Positions 1 to 10,643 of a stretch of 64,000 bases of DNA are shown here, piece by piece. A program made the translations under genes and the position numbers. Each line of letters begins with the position of its first letter. The first letter of the stretch is position 1. This stretch comes from Paramyrothecium sp. XJ0827 (Eukaryota > Ascomycota > Sordariomycetes > Hypocreales > Stachybotryaceae), in NCBI GenBank assembly GCA_020881915.1, contig JAJFPB010000010.1, positions 1,922,001-1,986,000 of the forward strand, given 5' to 3'. The notes beneath the pieces are model-generated. The model was not told where the DNA came from and made no database searches. It worked only from the letters and a program-made list of their open reading frames with translations.

Positions 1-1871
1 TTGGGTGATACAACAAGACCCCGGGCAATGGGACTTGAGTATTAGGGCTGATCCGGCATGACCTGCTGCATTGGTTTGGGTGAAGGGCCGTTTATGGACT
101 AATGCGCAGGGCTGTGAGTACCAATGAGGCAAGGAAAGCAGGGTATCGTCGTCGCAGCATCGAGGGAGCCGTTGAAAAGCATCGCACAGCCATGTAATAT
201 GGTTGGCAGAAAACTTTGGCACCTACGGTTCCACGGGACCCGATTGGAGGGATAGGAGTGAGAAGGGGTGTCGCCAGTTACCGAAGCGTGGTGAGATCAT
301 GAGACCAAGTTTGTACCGGTGATGGTGGAGACAGAACCGACCGGGATGTGGTGTTTCGTGACTGAATATAGAGGAGGTAGGCAAGGCACTGTACTGTAAG
401 GCAAAGCAAGATTAAGTAAGGTACAGTAGGGAAGAGGATGATGAGAGTTGGTAGATTGTTCGGCGGGTTTTAGGGATGTTGCACCACATGTCGCGCGCCT
501 GCCACTTCAGCCCCTTGCATCCTGATTTAGGCGTCCAAGGTGCCAACTGACAGGAGAGCCCTGTGGTACAGGTGGTACCTTACCTTAGAATAGGGTACCT
601 TACCTTAAATTAGGGTACCTTACTGTAGTGTTGCACGAACTACTAATCGAAGGTAGGTACTATCTGTATAACTATAGTACCTGAAATTGCCCTGGCTAGG
701 CGTACAGGTGTTACTGTTTACAAATAGCACGAGACAAGTGAAAAAATCGTGACACATGTCTTGTTCTGAGGAAGGTTTATCGGGGATTAAAGAAGACAAT
801 AACATCTATCCGCACCTTGAATCGGTTTCTACAGTACCATTTCGAAAGACAACAGTAAGTAATGCAGGCACTTATTATTGCTACCTCAGTAAGTGGAATG
901 AAAGCCAAGTAGATAGAGGGGCCATCTGTGTGTGTCTCCCGTCGCTCACCCACTTGGCAGCCAACCTCGCTACACCTGCATGCCCGTATAGGCAGCCACA
1001 TCCACGCCCGCCATCGCCCGCAGGTGGCTGACGTTTTCAAGGTTGTGACAAGCTTACATCGCAGGCGTGGGGGACGGGAGGCAATTCGATGCGCGCTCGC
1101 GAACGCATACTTAGATATCGTCCCACTCCTGACCTGGCCATGACGTACCACTCTCCGGGATGAACGATTGGCCAAGTACCGAGAACCCCGTGGCAAACTA
1201 TTCACGATGTTGGTGCTCCCGTGGTTTGCCGTGCGCGAGTTGTACAATAGTGAAATGCGCCGAGGAATAAAATAGACTAGAGGGACGAAACCCACTCCTC
1301 CGTGAGATTCATCCCGTCCGGGCGAGTTCGTCCAAAGCCAATCATCAAGCGTGGCAGGGATTTTCGGAGGCTGCGTGGTGAGCTTCTGTGCCTCATCTGG
1401 TAAGACTCGACTTTCCTGTTCCCACGGTGTCGCCCGCCTAGGAGCCTATCACGCGCGTCAGACTCGACCATCGAGCAGGAGGTAGGTGGTATGAGCTATC
1501 CAGCATCACCGGCAGTGGTCGCAAGACAAGTGAGACAGAAAGCACTATAACCGGACACTTCTACTTGAATGCACAAGACATCCTCCTCCTTAAACAACCG
1601 AAAAATATAAGTCTTATCTTAGAAATTTTGGAGAAATTCTAAAGCTTTTTAAAAACTTTTTATCATCAGTATCATTTACTGGATATTCATTTGCGTTGGC
1701 CGCCTACGGCCAACCCGCGGGACAGTGATAAGAACATGTGGCGGCTTACAAGCCCGACACGGGAGCGTCTTCACAACCGCCAACTCATGGACTAAACCAA
1801 ACTGAACTGTCGCCATCTATTCTAGAATACCGCGGCACTCATACGGCAATGGCCCCCACCGGGGCGCGCGC
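1..1871. other. gene-free left flank
   Basis: No reading frame here has convincing protein character; the longest frames are low-quality and overlap each other. The stretch holds a 20-bp tandem repeat rich in GGTACCTTA (listed separately) and a short AT-rich island at about 1590-1690. It lies downstream of the 5-oxoprolinase stop codon, so its right end probably holds that gene's 3' untranslated region. Confidence 0.6.
574..628 (+). repeat. 20-bp tandem repeat, GGTACCTTAC family
   Basis: Two full 20-bp units begin at 574 and 594 and a partial third begins at 614. Each opens with GGTACCTTAC and the first two end in TAG. The same GGTACC/TACCTTA words recur at about 30633-30830, so this looks like a dispersed simple-sequence family rather than a local accident. 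Such words are seen in promoters and intergenic DNA of several sordariomycetes; that statement is from memory. Confidence 0.75.
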
Positions 1872-4800
1872 TCACGCTTGCAGCAATGCATCTTCTCGGG
1901 CGGCGCCGCTCCCCTTCTTCCACCTCTGCATGGGGTCCTCGCGTGCCCGCGCAACCTTCTCTGAGCCTTGTGGGCCCCATCCTCCTCCTCCCGGCGAGCA
2001 GATGATGATGCGATCCCCTGCCTTCATTGGCGCGCTGTTTTTAGCCCCCAGGTTGATGTGGCGCTCCTCGGTTTCAATCACCTTGGAGCCCTTCTCGTTG
2101 CGGAACTGCCTCAGCGAGTTCTCCCACGTCGTCTTCTCTACCTTTCTCACCCACAAGTTGAGGCCTGCCTGCCCATCCTCGCCGCCCTTGAGACCGTACG
2201 GACGGTAGACACGTCGCTCGCTTAGGATTGAGACTTGTAGCGGGATCCGGAACTCAATGTCCCGGACGACGCCATCACCACCCCTATGTTGGCCTCCACC
2301 ACCAGATCCGGCCCGGATCGAGAACTCCCTCAGGATGACTGGATACCTCCTCTCGAAGATCTCACTGTCCTATAAACCCATTAGCATGCAGCTTGAAACA
2401 CAGAACCGGTGTTGATGAGCAAATACTGTGATTCTAGTGTTGGTCATGTGGATGTGCACGCCGCTTTGATTGAATTAGCATTTTCCACCTTCAAATTGGT
2501 GCAGATGATGCTCACGATGTGCCCTCCCAATCTGGTCCCGCACCACTGCCTCCAGCAATCGTCTCGTAGTATCCAAAGCCTTTGACGGCCTCCTTACCCG
2601 ATTGGTTGCCGCCAAAACCAAAGGTCAGGTTGTTGCAGCAGCCCTGGCTGGCCGCACACGCCTCGAATGCCTTCAGGATAACATCACAAATCCGCTGCGA
2701 CGATAACACATTCCCACCTTGGCACCAAAGTGTTAGTGTTTGTGTTGAAAGCTTTCAAGTTCAGTGAATCGATCAACTTACCGACCACGGCCGCCCCTGG
2801 CGAGGGTGAAAGGAGAGAATTTTCTGGGATTTTGACATGAATGGGCTGAAGACACCCCTGGTTCAAGGGAATGTCCTCCGAGATCAGACATCGTAGACAG
2901 TAAATAATTGCGCTGTGTGTGATGGCCTCGGGCGCGTTTATATTGCCATAAACTTCAGGACCGGTGCCCTCAAAGTCAAACACCGCTTCGCCTTTCTCGC
3001 CATCAATCTTGATGTTGAGAGAGATTGGGGTACCGTCATCCATGTAGTCGGTGGCCGACAGATCTTTGCCCTCGAATCGTTGATAAACGTCCTTAAGCAG
3101 CTTGCGGACGCATTGCTCTGCGTTCTCCTGGATCTTGACCATGTAGAACTGGACAGTCTCTTGACCGTACTCCTGGATCAACGTCTCAATGAGAGAAATG
3201 CCCTTTTTGTTTGCCGACACCTGAGCCCGCAAATCGTTGATATTGTCCGCCAAAGTCCTTGTACCGCTACATCCAGGATAGCTCGCTGGCTCGTTGTAGA
3301 ACAACTCAACAGCTCGCTCTTCATTGAACTTCCCGCCAGTTACTAGCTTCTCACTCTTGATAGCAGCACCTTCTTGATACAGCTCTCGGGAGTGAGGAGG
3401 CATTGAACCCGCCGTGATGCCTCCTATATCCGCATGATGGGCTCGCGAAGCCGCGTAGAAAAGGATATTTTCACCCTTGTCGTCGAATGCAGGCATGATC
3501 AAGGTCACATCAGGTAGATGGGTGCCACCGTAGGACGGGTGATTGGTAATGATGACATCACCCTCTTGAAGGTTTCCCTTCCATATTTCCGCCTGACGAC
3601 GGACACAGGTTGACATGGAGCCAAGATGGACGGGCACGTGAGGTGCGTTGGCGACGAGACCTCCAATAGGGTCGAATATAGCACACGAGAAATCAAGCCG
3701 CTCCTTGACATTGGTGCTCACACTTGTCTTCTGAAGGGCTCGACCCATTTGCTCGGCAATGGCCATGAAGCGATGACCGAAGATGCTGAGCATGATTGGG
3801 TCAATCTCGCGTTTGGATTGATCTTGATGTGTTCTGCCACCTGTTAGCTGATACTCACCGCTTTTTATTTACATCAACTGACTCTTCTTTTGGTTTTTCT
3901 TGCTCAAGGTCTACCACAACGTGGCTCTCAGTTACCAAGGCTTTGGCTTTTGGTGTGACGACAATCGTCTGAGTGCCATCAGCAAGCATTGCCGGCCCCT
4001 CGACAACGTCTCCGACGGCGAGTTCCTCGAGTTTGTATACAGAAGTATCCAGGCGACCATCTTCAAAGTAGACTTTTTGCGTATCGTATTTTTTGTCTGA
4101 GGGAGCGTCTTGACGCTTGACGCTCTTTAGCTGCTGGTCAACTGTTTGATCTCGGTGTCGAAGACTCTTGCCAATGCCTCGAACCCGAACATCATCAACA
4201 ATTATGTCTCTCTCATCAAGGGTGAAGCCGAATTCGTATCGATGTTGCTTGACAAACGCCTCGTCAAATTTCCATTCATTGCCGCCGTAGGTCTCCTTTG
4301 CTTCTGCCTCGGAAGGCTTGATAATCATCAGTGCCGACTCCGTTCCACGATATCTCATGTTGAGATACTCCTCAAAAGCAATCTCGTCATCGTTGAAACC
4401 TTGCTCTTGTAGTGCTTGCAGTGATTTCTCTTTGAGCTTCTCCATCTTGGCTTGCAACTCGCCAACGACCTTACCACCGTCTTCCCAAACTGCTGAATCA
4501 GGCTCCTGCCTCTCGTCGACTACATCTGCCAAGGCCATGCCGTATGCTGACAGAACGGAAGAGTACCGATGTATGAGTATCTGTCGGATGCCCAAGGACT
4601 GGGCAATGGCAACAGCGTGCTGACCACCCGCACCACCGAACGTAGCCAGACGGTGGTTGGAAGTGTCGTGGCCCTTGGCCTCGGTGATCGATCTGATGGG
4701 CCGTGTCATGGTCTCATTTGCCACAGTCAGGAAACCGAATGCAACTTCGTCAACTGAGAGGTTCTTGCCTGTCTCCTGATTGAGCTGGTCGGCCAGCTCC

Positions 4801-6226
4801 TGAAGCACGCGTCGACTGGCTTCTGGGTCCAGGCCCTGATCTTCCTTCTCACCAAAAATCTTAGGGAAGAACTCTGGAAGTAGGCGACCAAGATGAAGGT
4901 TCGCATCGGTAACAGTCGCTGGGCCACCCTTGCGGTAGCAGGCGGGGCCAGGATGAGCACCGGCGGACTCGGGCCCAACAACGAACATTCCGTTACGGAA
5001 GAAGAGCCGGGAACCACCGCCCGCAGCTACTGTATTAATATCAAGTTGTGGCGATTGTACTGTTACACCCGCAGTCGTGGTCTCGAAGACATGCTCGTAT
5101 CGGCCATCGCCATAGCGGGACACATCCGTGCTGGTGCCGCCCTGCGGGAATCAGCACGGAACAAAACAAGAACCCTGTCGGAAGCACTTACCATATCAAA
5201 TCCAATGACCGGAGTCTTCGTCTCTTCGTCATATGAGGTGATTGCATAGCCGACCACACCACCAGCGGGCCCTGACAGGATGGCTCTGAGTCCCGTGAAC
5301 TTTTCAACGTCGACAAGCCCTCCATCACTCTGCATGAATTCGCACCTGGCACCTTTGGCACCTTCCTCTTGCTTGACACTACGTGTTCCGAGCCCCCCTT
5401 CGAAACCCGACTGAAAGCCGTCGATGTACTTCCTGATGGCAGGAGTGAGGTAGGCATCTGCACAAACTGATGTAGCCCTTGACACTAGCTTGATCATGGG
5501 CATCAGCTCGTGGCTCAGTGAGATGTGGCTAAAGCCAATATCTTTAGCTACTTTGCCAATCAAGTATTCGTGATCGGGAAAGGTGTATCCATGCATGAGG
5601 CAGACAGCAATGCTTCGGATGCCCGTATCGTAAACCTCTTGCAACTTCTTTCTGATCTCATCCTCCTCTGCGCGCTTCAAAATGCGCACAGTCTCGCCAG
5701 ACAGGCCCCTGACGAGCTCTTGGCCCTTTGCCTCTTCCGTGCCGACCTGGGCCTTTGCTTCTGTTATCTTTCTCTCGGGGTCTTCAGCGTAATCTTCGAG
5801 AGTGACTCTCTCGTCAACTTCGACCACCTGCTCATAAAGCACATCCGGTTTCTTGATGGCGAGATCGAAAATCTTGGGCCGTGTCTGGTTGCCAATGGTC
5901 AGGCAATCTTTGAAGCCTTTCGTGACGACCAAAGCAATCTTTTCGCCCTTGCGCTCTAGCAGGGCATTGGTAGCAACTGTGGTGCCCATGCGGATCGAGT
6001 CGATCTGGGCCGTGTCAAGAGGTTGGCCTCGCGGAATGTCCTTGCCTAAGAAATGGCTCAATATCCGTCGAATACCCTCAAGGGGCGCATCTTTGTAGTT
6101 TGCGGGGTCTTCGGAGAGGAGCTTGATGATGATTTCCTCGCCGTTGTACTCGCCCACACAGTCTGTGAAGGTTCCGCCTCGGTCGATGGCGATACGAACC
6201 CCACGGCTTTCGCGAGATTCCGCCAT
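1872..6226 (-). CDS. OXP1: 5-oxoprolinase (ATP-hydrolysing)
   Basis: Cytosolic enzyme that uses ATP to open 5-oxo-L-proline to glutamate, the salvage step of glutathione breakdown. Six exons by translation and splice signals: 6226-5192, 5141-3873, 3805-2782, 2717-2516, 2463-2427 and 2369-1872. They sum to 1354 residues, close to the family's usual length of about 1,300. The HyuA-type half opens with IDRGGTFTD near residue 13 and carries FDMGGTSTD, which intron 1 splits after residue 345. The HyuB-type half starts near residue 770 ([13 protein letters not shown]) and includes [18 protein letters not shown] and a C-terminal glycine-rich segment. ATG 6226 is used because the nucleotide-binding motif follows within 12 residues; frames further upstream lack family similarity. 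Exon 5 is only 37 bp. The least certain junction is intron 2 (3806-3872): the nearest GTGAGT would leave an intron too short, so the upstream GTAAAT donor is preferred. Confidence 0.95.
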
Positions 6227-7009
6227 GGTGATAAGTAGTGAGTGAACGTGAAGACGTTGTTTAGGTGCACGTTGCTTCAGCTCTTCCAAGCTGCAATGCC
6301 GAGGTCTAGAATAAGCGTCTCGGCCATCAAAGGCTACGTAGATGCAGGCTGAGCAAAGTTTAGGAAATACCAAGGCTTTGTAAATGCTGTTGACGTTGTG
6401 GGGTATGAAGATCCTCGTTGTGTAAGATAAAAGCATGTGAGGCAACTTGTGACGGGCGATTACACGAACTGCATGACGAAATCCCCCCACTTCCGAGAGT
6501 TGAAGCGATATCGGTACAAGTTCCGGCATTGTTAGAATCACCTACAATGAAATAATTGACTGGCTTGCGGATTTTGGCATGCCGCATGAAATCTCATTCG
6601 ACAAAAATTAATATTGACAAAACTGTTTCCCCTTCGACTATGTTGCGCAATCTCAGGGGAACGTGAATAAGCGGTGCATTTTCATGGCATGCGCGCTACT
6701 GGGAATGCATGGTTTAATTGCCATGTATGTGGTGTACAGCATTCAAATAAGGGCCCTGCACGTTGCATGGTATTGTCTATGTATTGGATACAACATCCCG
6801 CCAGTCTAGATAATTGCATCATTTGGAGCTGGCTTCGTGGTTGGCTACCTCATCTATATGCCTGTGGTTTTGTAAACTGAACGGAACGTGTCCGAGACGT
6901 GCCCGAGACGTGCCTCAGAAGCAACGCCCGCATCTCAAAGCTACATCCACTTGGCAAAATGACATTTAAGGGCCAATAGTCCAAGACTACCCTTCGAGTG
7001 ACTTGACTG

Positions 7010-7200
7010 ACCCTAAATAACAGAACTCCAATGTTTAATAGTAATGTAGAATAATAAGAAAGACAGAAGAAAAGAAGAAGAAAAATATAAGAAAATAATA
7101 AAAGAAATATTATAAAATAATAAGAAAGTTATTATTAAGTACTAAGGAAAATACTCTAAAGCATGAAGTTATTTTATTTTATTTTTATTCTTTATATGCG
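7010..7200. other. AT-rich island
   Basis: About 190 bp made almost entirely of A, T and short purine runs, in sharp contrast to the roughly balanced flanks. It could be a decayed, C-to-T mutated transposon remnant or simply low-complexity promoter DNA. No terminal repeats or target-site duplication were seen. Confidence 0.5.
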
Positions 7201-7429
7201 TGTTTCTAAAGCAGGCCACTGACGGACAGCACAAGAGGCATTATTTACTTCTTATATCTTAACGTCGAAGCTGAAGTGATGATGAAAGTAAGAAGTTGTG
7301 ATTATTGAATTAGAAAAAACTTCTGGCTTTCTTCAGCGTAGGAGACGGATCAAAGCACCTGGGTGTGCGGCTGGTAACAACTGACAGCCCACCAACGACC
7401 CAAACATGAGGCAACTCTCATTTCCTATT

Positions 7430-7515
7430 TACCTCGCGTTCACTTTCTCGCTCTTCCCTTCATCTCCATTCATCTATCTTCCTTCATCTCTTCTTCTATT
7501 ATCTTCTCTTATACA
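7430..7515 (+). promoter_or_regulatory. pyrimidine-rich tract upstream of RRM gene
   Basis: A run of CTTCC, CTCTT and CATCT words ends about 135 bp before the ATG at 7650. CT-rich tracts just upstream of transcription starts are typical of well-expressed genes in filamentous fungi (established knowledge). The location supports the idea that the following reading frame is expressed. Confidence 0.45.
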
Positions 7516-7649
7516 GATACACACGCACACATACAAACACACCTAACTAAGGCTCTTACCTCAAAAACACCAACATCCATGCAAGTCTACTACTTTCTCT
7601 GATACAATGCAAGACTTGTGCATTAGAACTAGTATCTAACGACAACAGT

Positions 7650-8487
7650 ATGACATCCAAAGCCCCGAGCCCAGCTTTCGAAGCTCAGATTAGCTCGTAT
7701 CGCTCGAGCTCTCGATTGCTCATGATGAGCAACATTCAGTATCGAGCAAGACCTGAACAGGTCGAAGAAGCATTTCGGCGTGAGCTGGGCCAACCAGAAG
7801 GGGTCCAGTTTTTCTGGGAGGCTCCAGATCAAGCCGGTAGAAGAAATCGGGGCCGTGCCTTCATTGCCTTTGAAGAGAGGAGGCCGTGCACAGAATGCTT
7901 AGCCAGGCTTTCGCACTGGCTCTATACTGGTCGACCGATAAAACTGGAAAGGGCGGGAAGGGTAAGTTTCAATGTGATTCGTTCATATTGCAGTGCTGAA
8001 TCTTTCACAGCGTGCAGAGTCTCAACGCAAACGGCAAACGGCGGCACAAAATGAAGCGAACATCGATGCTACAACCACAGCCACCACCGCTCCTACTGCC
8101 GTTCCTACTGCCGTTCCTACTGCCGCTACTACTGCTTTTGTTCCTGTCGTTCCTTCTGCGGCCGCTGCTTCTGCTATTTCAGCCGCTACGTCGGCTGTTT
8201 CTGGGATCCTCATGGGCACCTATTCAGCTGGTGACAATATATCTCCGGCTCAAATTGAAGCCGCCGCGTCCGCCACTTCTGCCACCATTGTCGCCATACT
8301 TAGAAGAAACTCTGCTGTCCCTGCTCCTAGGGCTTCTCATAACGACCCCATTTCTGCGCCTGCTGCTGCTACTGCTACCTTTGTTGCGGCCCCTTCTGCC
8401 ACAGATGAACGGCATACCGAGAATCCAGTATGGCGGGAACTAGACGGAGAAGGACCAGAAATTGACTATGACAGCGATATCCAGTAA
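7650..8487 (+). CDS. small RRM-domain protein with Ala/Thr/Pro-rich tail
   Basis: Two exons, 7650-7961 and 8011-8487, joined across a 49-bp GTAAGT...CACAG intron, give 262 residues. Residues about 23-100 look like one RNA recognition motif: an RNP2-like LLMMSNI, an acidic/aromatic middle, an RNP1-like RGRAFIAF near residues 69-76, and a closing GRPIKLERAG strand. Exon 2 encodes a long low-complexity tail of Ala, Thr, Pro and Val (VPTAVPTA units) and ends in an acidic EIDYDSDIQ. The intron falls right at the end of the RRM. This suggests a nucleic-acid-binding protein, but no named family was recognised and no target can be stated. It stands alone in a gene-poor, AT-island-rich region, which fits a lineage-specific gene. 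A TE-linked origin cannot be excluded. Confidence 0.65.
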
Positions 8488-8580
8488 TCTGATGCGTAGG
8501 CTAGCCACTACCGACGAATGTCAGCCATCCTTCGCAACCTCTATAACCGCCTGGCTTTAAGATCAATTGCCGAGTCACTC

Positions 8581-8708
8581 AGGGGAGACCCTTTCATATC
8601 GAGCTGCCAGGCGCATGCGCCTCAGGGGCGACCCTTTAATACCGAGCTGCCAGGCGTATGCGCCTTAGGGGAGACCCTTTATATCGAACTGCCAGGCGTG
8701 TGCGCTTT
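8581..8708 (+). repeat. 43-bp direct repeat, three copies
   Basis: Units start at 8581, 8624 and 8667 and measure 43, 43 and 42 bp. Each begins AGGGG(A/C)GACCCTTT, contains CTGCCAGGCG, and ends in an alternating GC/AT palindrome. In copy 1 the palindrome GGCGCATGCGCC is perfect; copies 2 and 3 carry C-to-T type changes (GCGTATGCGCC, GCGTGTGCGCT). The array starts about 95 bp after the stop codon of the RRM-type gene and may lie in its 3' untranslated region. Confidence 0.85.
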
Positions 8709-9229
8709 GCTGCTAGATGTGTGCGTCTACTGCAGGCTTTCGCCTTGGACCCAGTCCTAAGATTGCAGGGCGCGCGAGCGCCTAGGAAGCCCTTCAATGG
8801 GAGTGTGTTCGATTCACACTGCACCTAGTTACTGGTCTGATACATCTTGACTCGTGCTTCAACACGATAGAGATTACTGTCCTTCTCTTAGATACCCAAT
8901 TGGCAAGTCTGTCTCATGTAGCTACCTAAGTTAGTAGTGCCTTCTGAGTCGTGCTGCACGCATCTTGATGGCTAATAAAGGTCAAACGCAGCCAGAGTAG
9001 ATGCAGGGAAGAAACGAACCGGCCTTGTGCTTCGTTTTACAGGTACGATGAGACGCATTTATTTTTTTTTACTGACAGTGGCACGCATTCCTCAGTCTGT
9101 GGCTCGCAGGCGACCATCATGTCCTTTCGTTTATTACCATACAGTTGAACTAGCTCCCATATCGACCGATCTGTAAAGTGGTGAGCAGAAATACCCGGAC
9201 TGCAAAACGGTCTGTCATTGATAGCAGTC

Positions 9230-9370
9230 TTAGGAAATTATAACTAAAAATAAAGATAAATAAAATAATTCTTGAATAAAAAAAATTAATTTTCTAAGTT
9301 TCTTAATAGTGCTTTTAGAGATCATTTTGTAGTGAAAGCTACTACTTATTATATTATTTTTTGCACATGA
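9230..9370. other. AT-rich island
   Basis: About 140 bp dominated by A and T, including AAATAAAGATAAATAAAAT and TTATTATATTATTTTTTG. It resembles the other AT-rich patches of this region. No ORF or terminal repeats support a specific element. Confidence 0.45.
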
Positions 9371-10551
9371 TGGTTTCGCATTGTAGGTTTTTTTGCTAAC
9401 AGCTTGCTGCCTAAAGCACGTCGGCGGTATTAACATCATAAGCAGCATGAGATCTCTGATCTCCAAGAACATGAAGAGCCATTTGATGACGCTGTCGGCG
9501 TCCCATAGTCTCGGAAACGTTGCCTGTCCCAAGCATTGCTGACCTGGCTGTCTGAAACACGTTGCATGACCTGAGCCGCGATGATGCCTTGAGGAGCAGA
9601 CTTTCTAGGGTGTCACGAAGTTTTGAAGCTGCTGACCCATACATCTCGAGCCCTGATGATAATGCTAACGTGTCGTCTTTCTGGGGTCTCGAAAACGTGC
9701 CTGCCTCGCGCCCCGATCACTCAGGATTGCTTCCTCTAGAATGTCACATACACCTCCAAGTCTATACATAACCCATGATAAACCACGATAACGTGTATCA
9801 TCAGCTTAGCCGCATGAGACGGCTATATAGCCGGGTTCAGTCATATTAGTCACAGTGGTTTTGTGATTTCTCTTGTATTGGAGATCAGTCCCAGCCCTCC
9901 TGAATATTGTAAGCAGATCTATTACATCTCTGTGTCTGTGTGGGGTCAAGTCATCATTCTGCTTCCAACTGACACAGAATCAGGCCAGCCTAAGCTCTAA
10001 TAAGTAACGGCCTGCTCATTGAATCTCATGTTGCATCTCGGCTGGTGGGGAGGCCAGCGTGTCAACCTTCCAATGTTCCACTTGTAGCCGAAAAGGACAG
10101 GATTTGACCAGAGCTGCTGTCATGACAGAATGGATGGACCGAAGGACTTGAAGTCGTGTATTTTTCGGCCGACAAACTGATTTGGGTGAGCCAGCAATCA
10201 ATGCTACAACCGAATGCAAAAAGCGATACTGCGGGTGGAACTATTGATGTAAATGATATATGATTGCCATTTGGATTAGGAGATATTTATTGATAGTGCG
10301 AAATTAATTTCTGTCATTTATGTTATTATCGATAATATCAAATTATGTATCTTGTCGTCTCTTTTTACTACTCGGTTATGTAGTACAGTTGTAACTTCCT
10401 CCATGTCTGGTGAACCCAATCCTGATCGCTGGGCCATAAAAATGAAAGAGTATCATTTTCGGACCACTGGATCTGGTCCTCTCCAGTGCACCGACTGAGT
10501 GGGTGGAGATCATAATGTGAAATAAGTCCGCCTCCAACATGAACAACCCGC

Positions 10552-10643
10552 GCCATGGTCGTCTAGTGGTTAGGACATCAGTTTGTGGCCCACCGCAAGC
10601 TTAATGTGCACTGAAAACGGCGGTTCGATTCCGCCCCGTGGCA
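10552..10643 (+). tRNA. tRNA-His (GTG), with intron
   Basis: A full cloverleaf folds by eye. The acceptor stem GCCATGG pairs with CCGTGGC, with one G-T pair. The D arm is GTCT/GGAC, the anticodon stem TCAGT/ACTGA, and the T arm GGCGG-TTCGATT-CCGCC. The discriminator is A at 10643. The anticodon GTG is at 10585-10587. A 20-nt intron (about 10589-10608) sits one base 3' of the anticodon, the canonical place. Box B GGTTCGATTCC is intact. A run of T residues follows within 10 bp. Confidence 0.93.

Larger units (their letters stand above)
6227..7649. other. intergenic, AT-rich core and RRM-gene promoter
   Basis: Separates the divergent 5-oxoprolinase (-) and RRM-type gene (+), so it should hold both promoters. 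The middle (about 7010-7200) is strongly AT-rich with AATAATAAGAAA-like runs. The right end (about 7430-7515) is a CT-rich tract followed by CACACA runs, a common form of fungal promoter and 5' leader. No coding frame is supported. Confidence 0.6.
8488..10551. other. gene-poor stretch with tandem repeat and AT islands
   Basis: Holds the 43-bp triple repeat at 8581-8708, a T-arm-like hairpin at 8802-8820, and AT-rich patches at about 9230-9370 and 10240-10370. Open frames are short and mutually overlapping. No transposase, polymerase or other mobile-element protein was recognised. Confidence 0.55.

Noticed and set aside
3834..3858. 25-bp intron (GTGAGT...GGCAG) in 5-oxoprolinase
   Set aside because: Too short for a spliceosomal intron; the 67-bp alternative at 3806-3872 keeps frame and family sequence.
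8750..8827. Possible tRNA ending in the T-arm-like hairpin at 8802-8820
   Set aside because: No 5' acceptor strand complementary to TGCACCT and no D arm could be found upstream.
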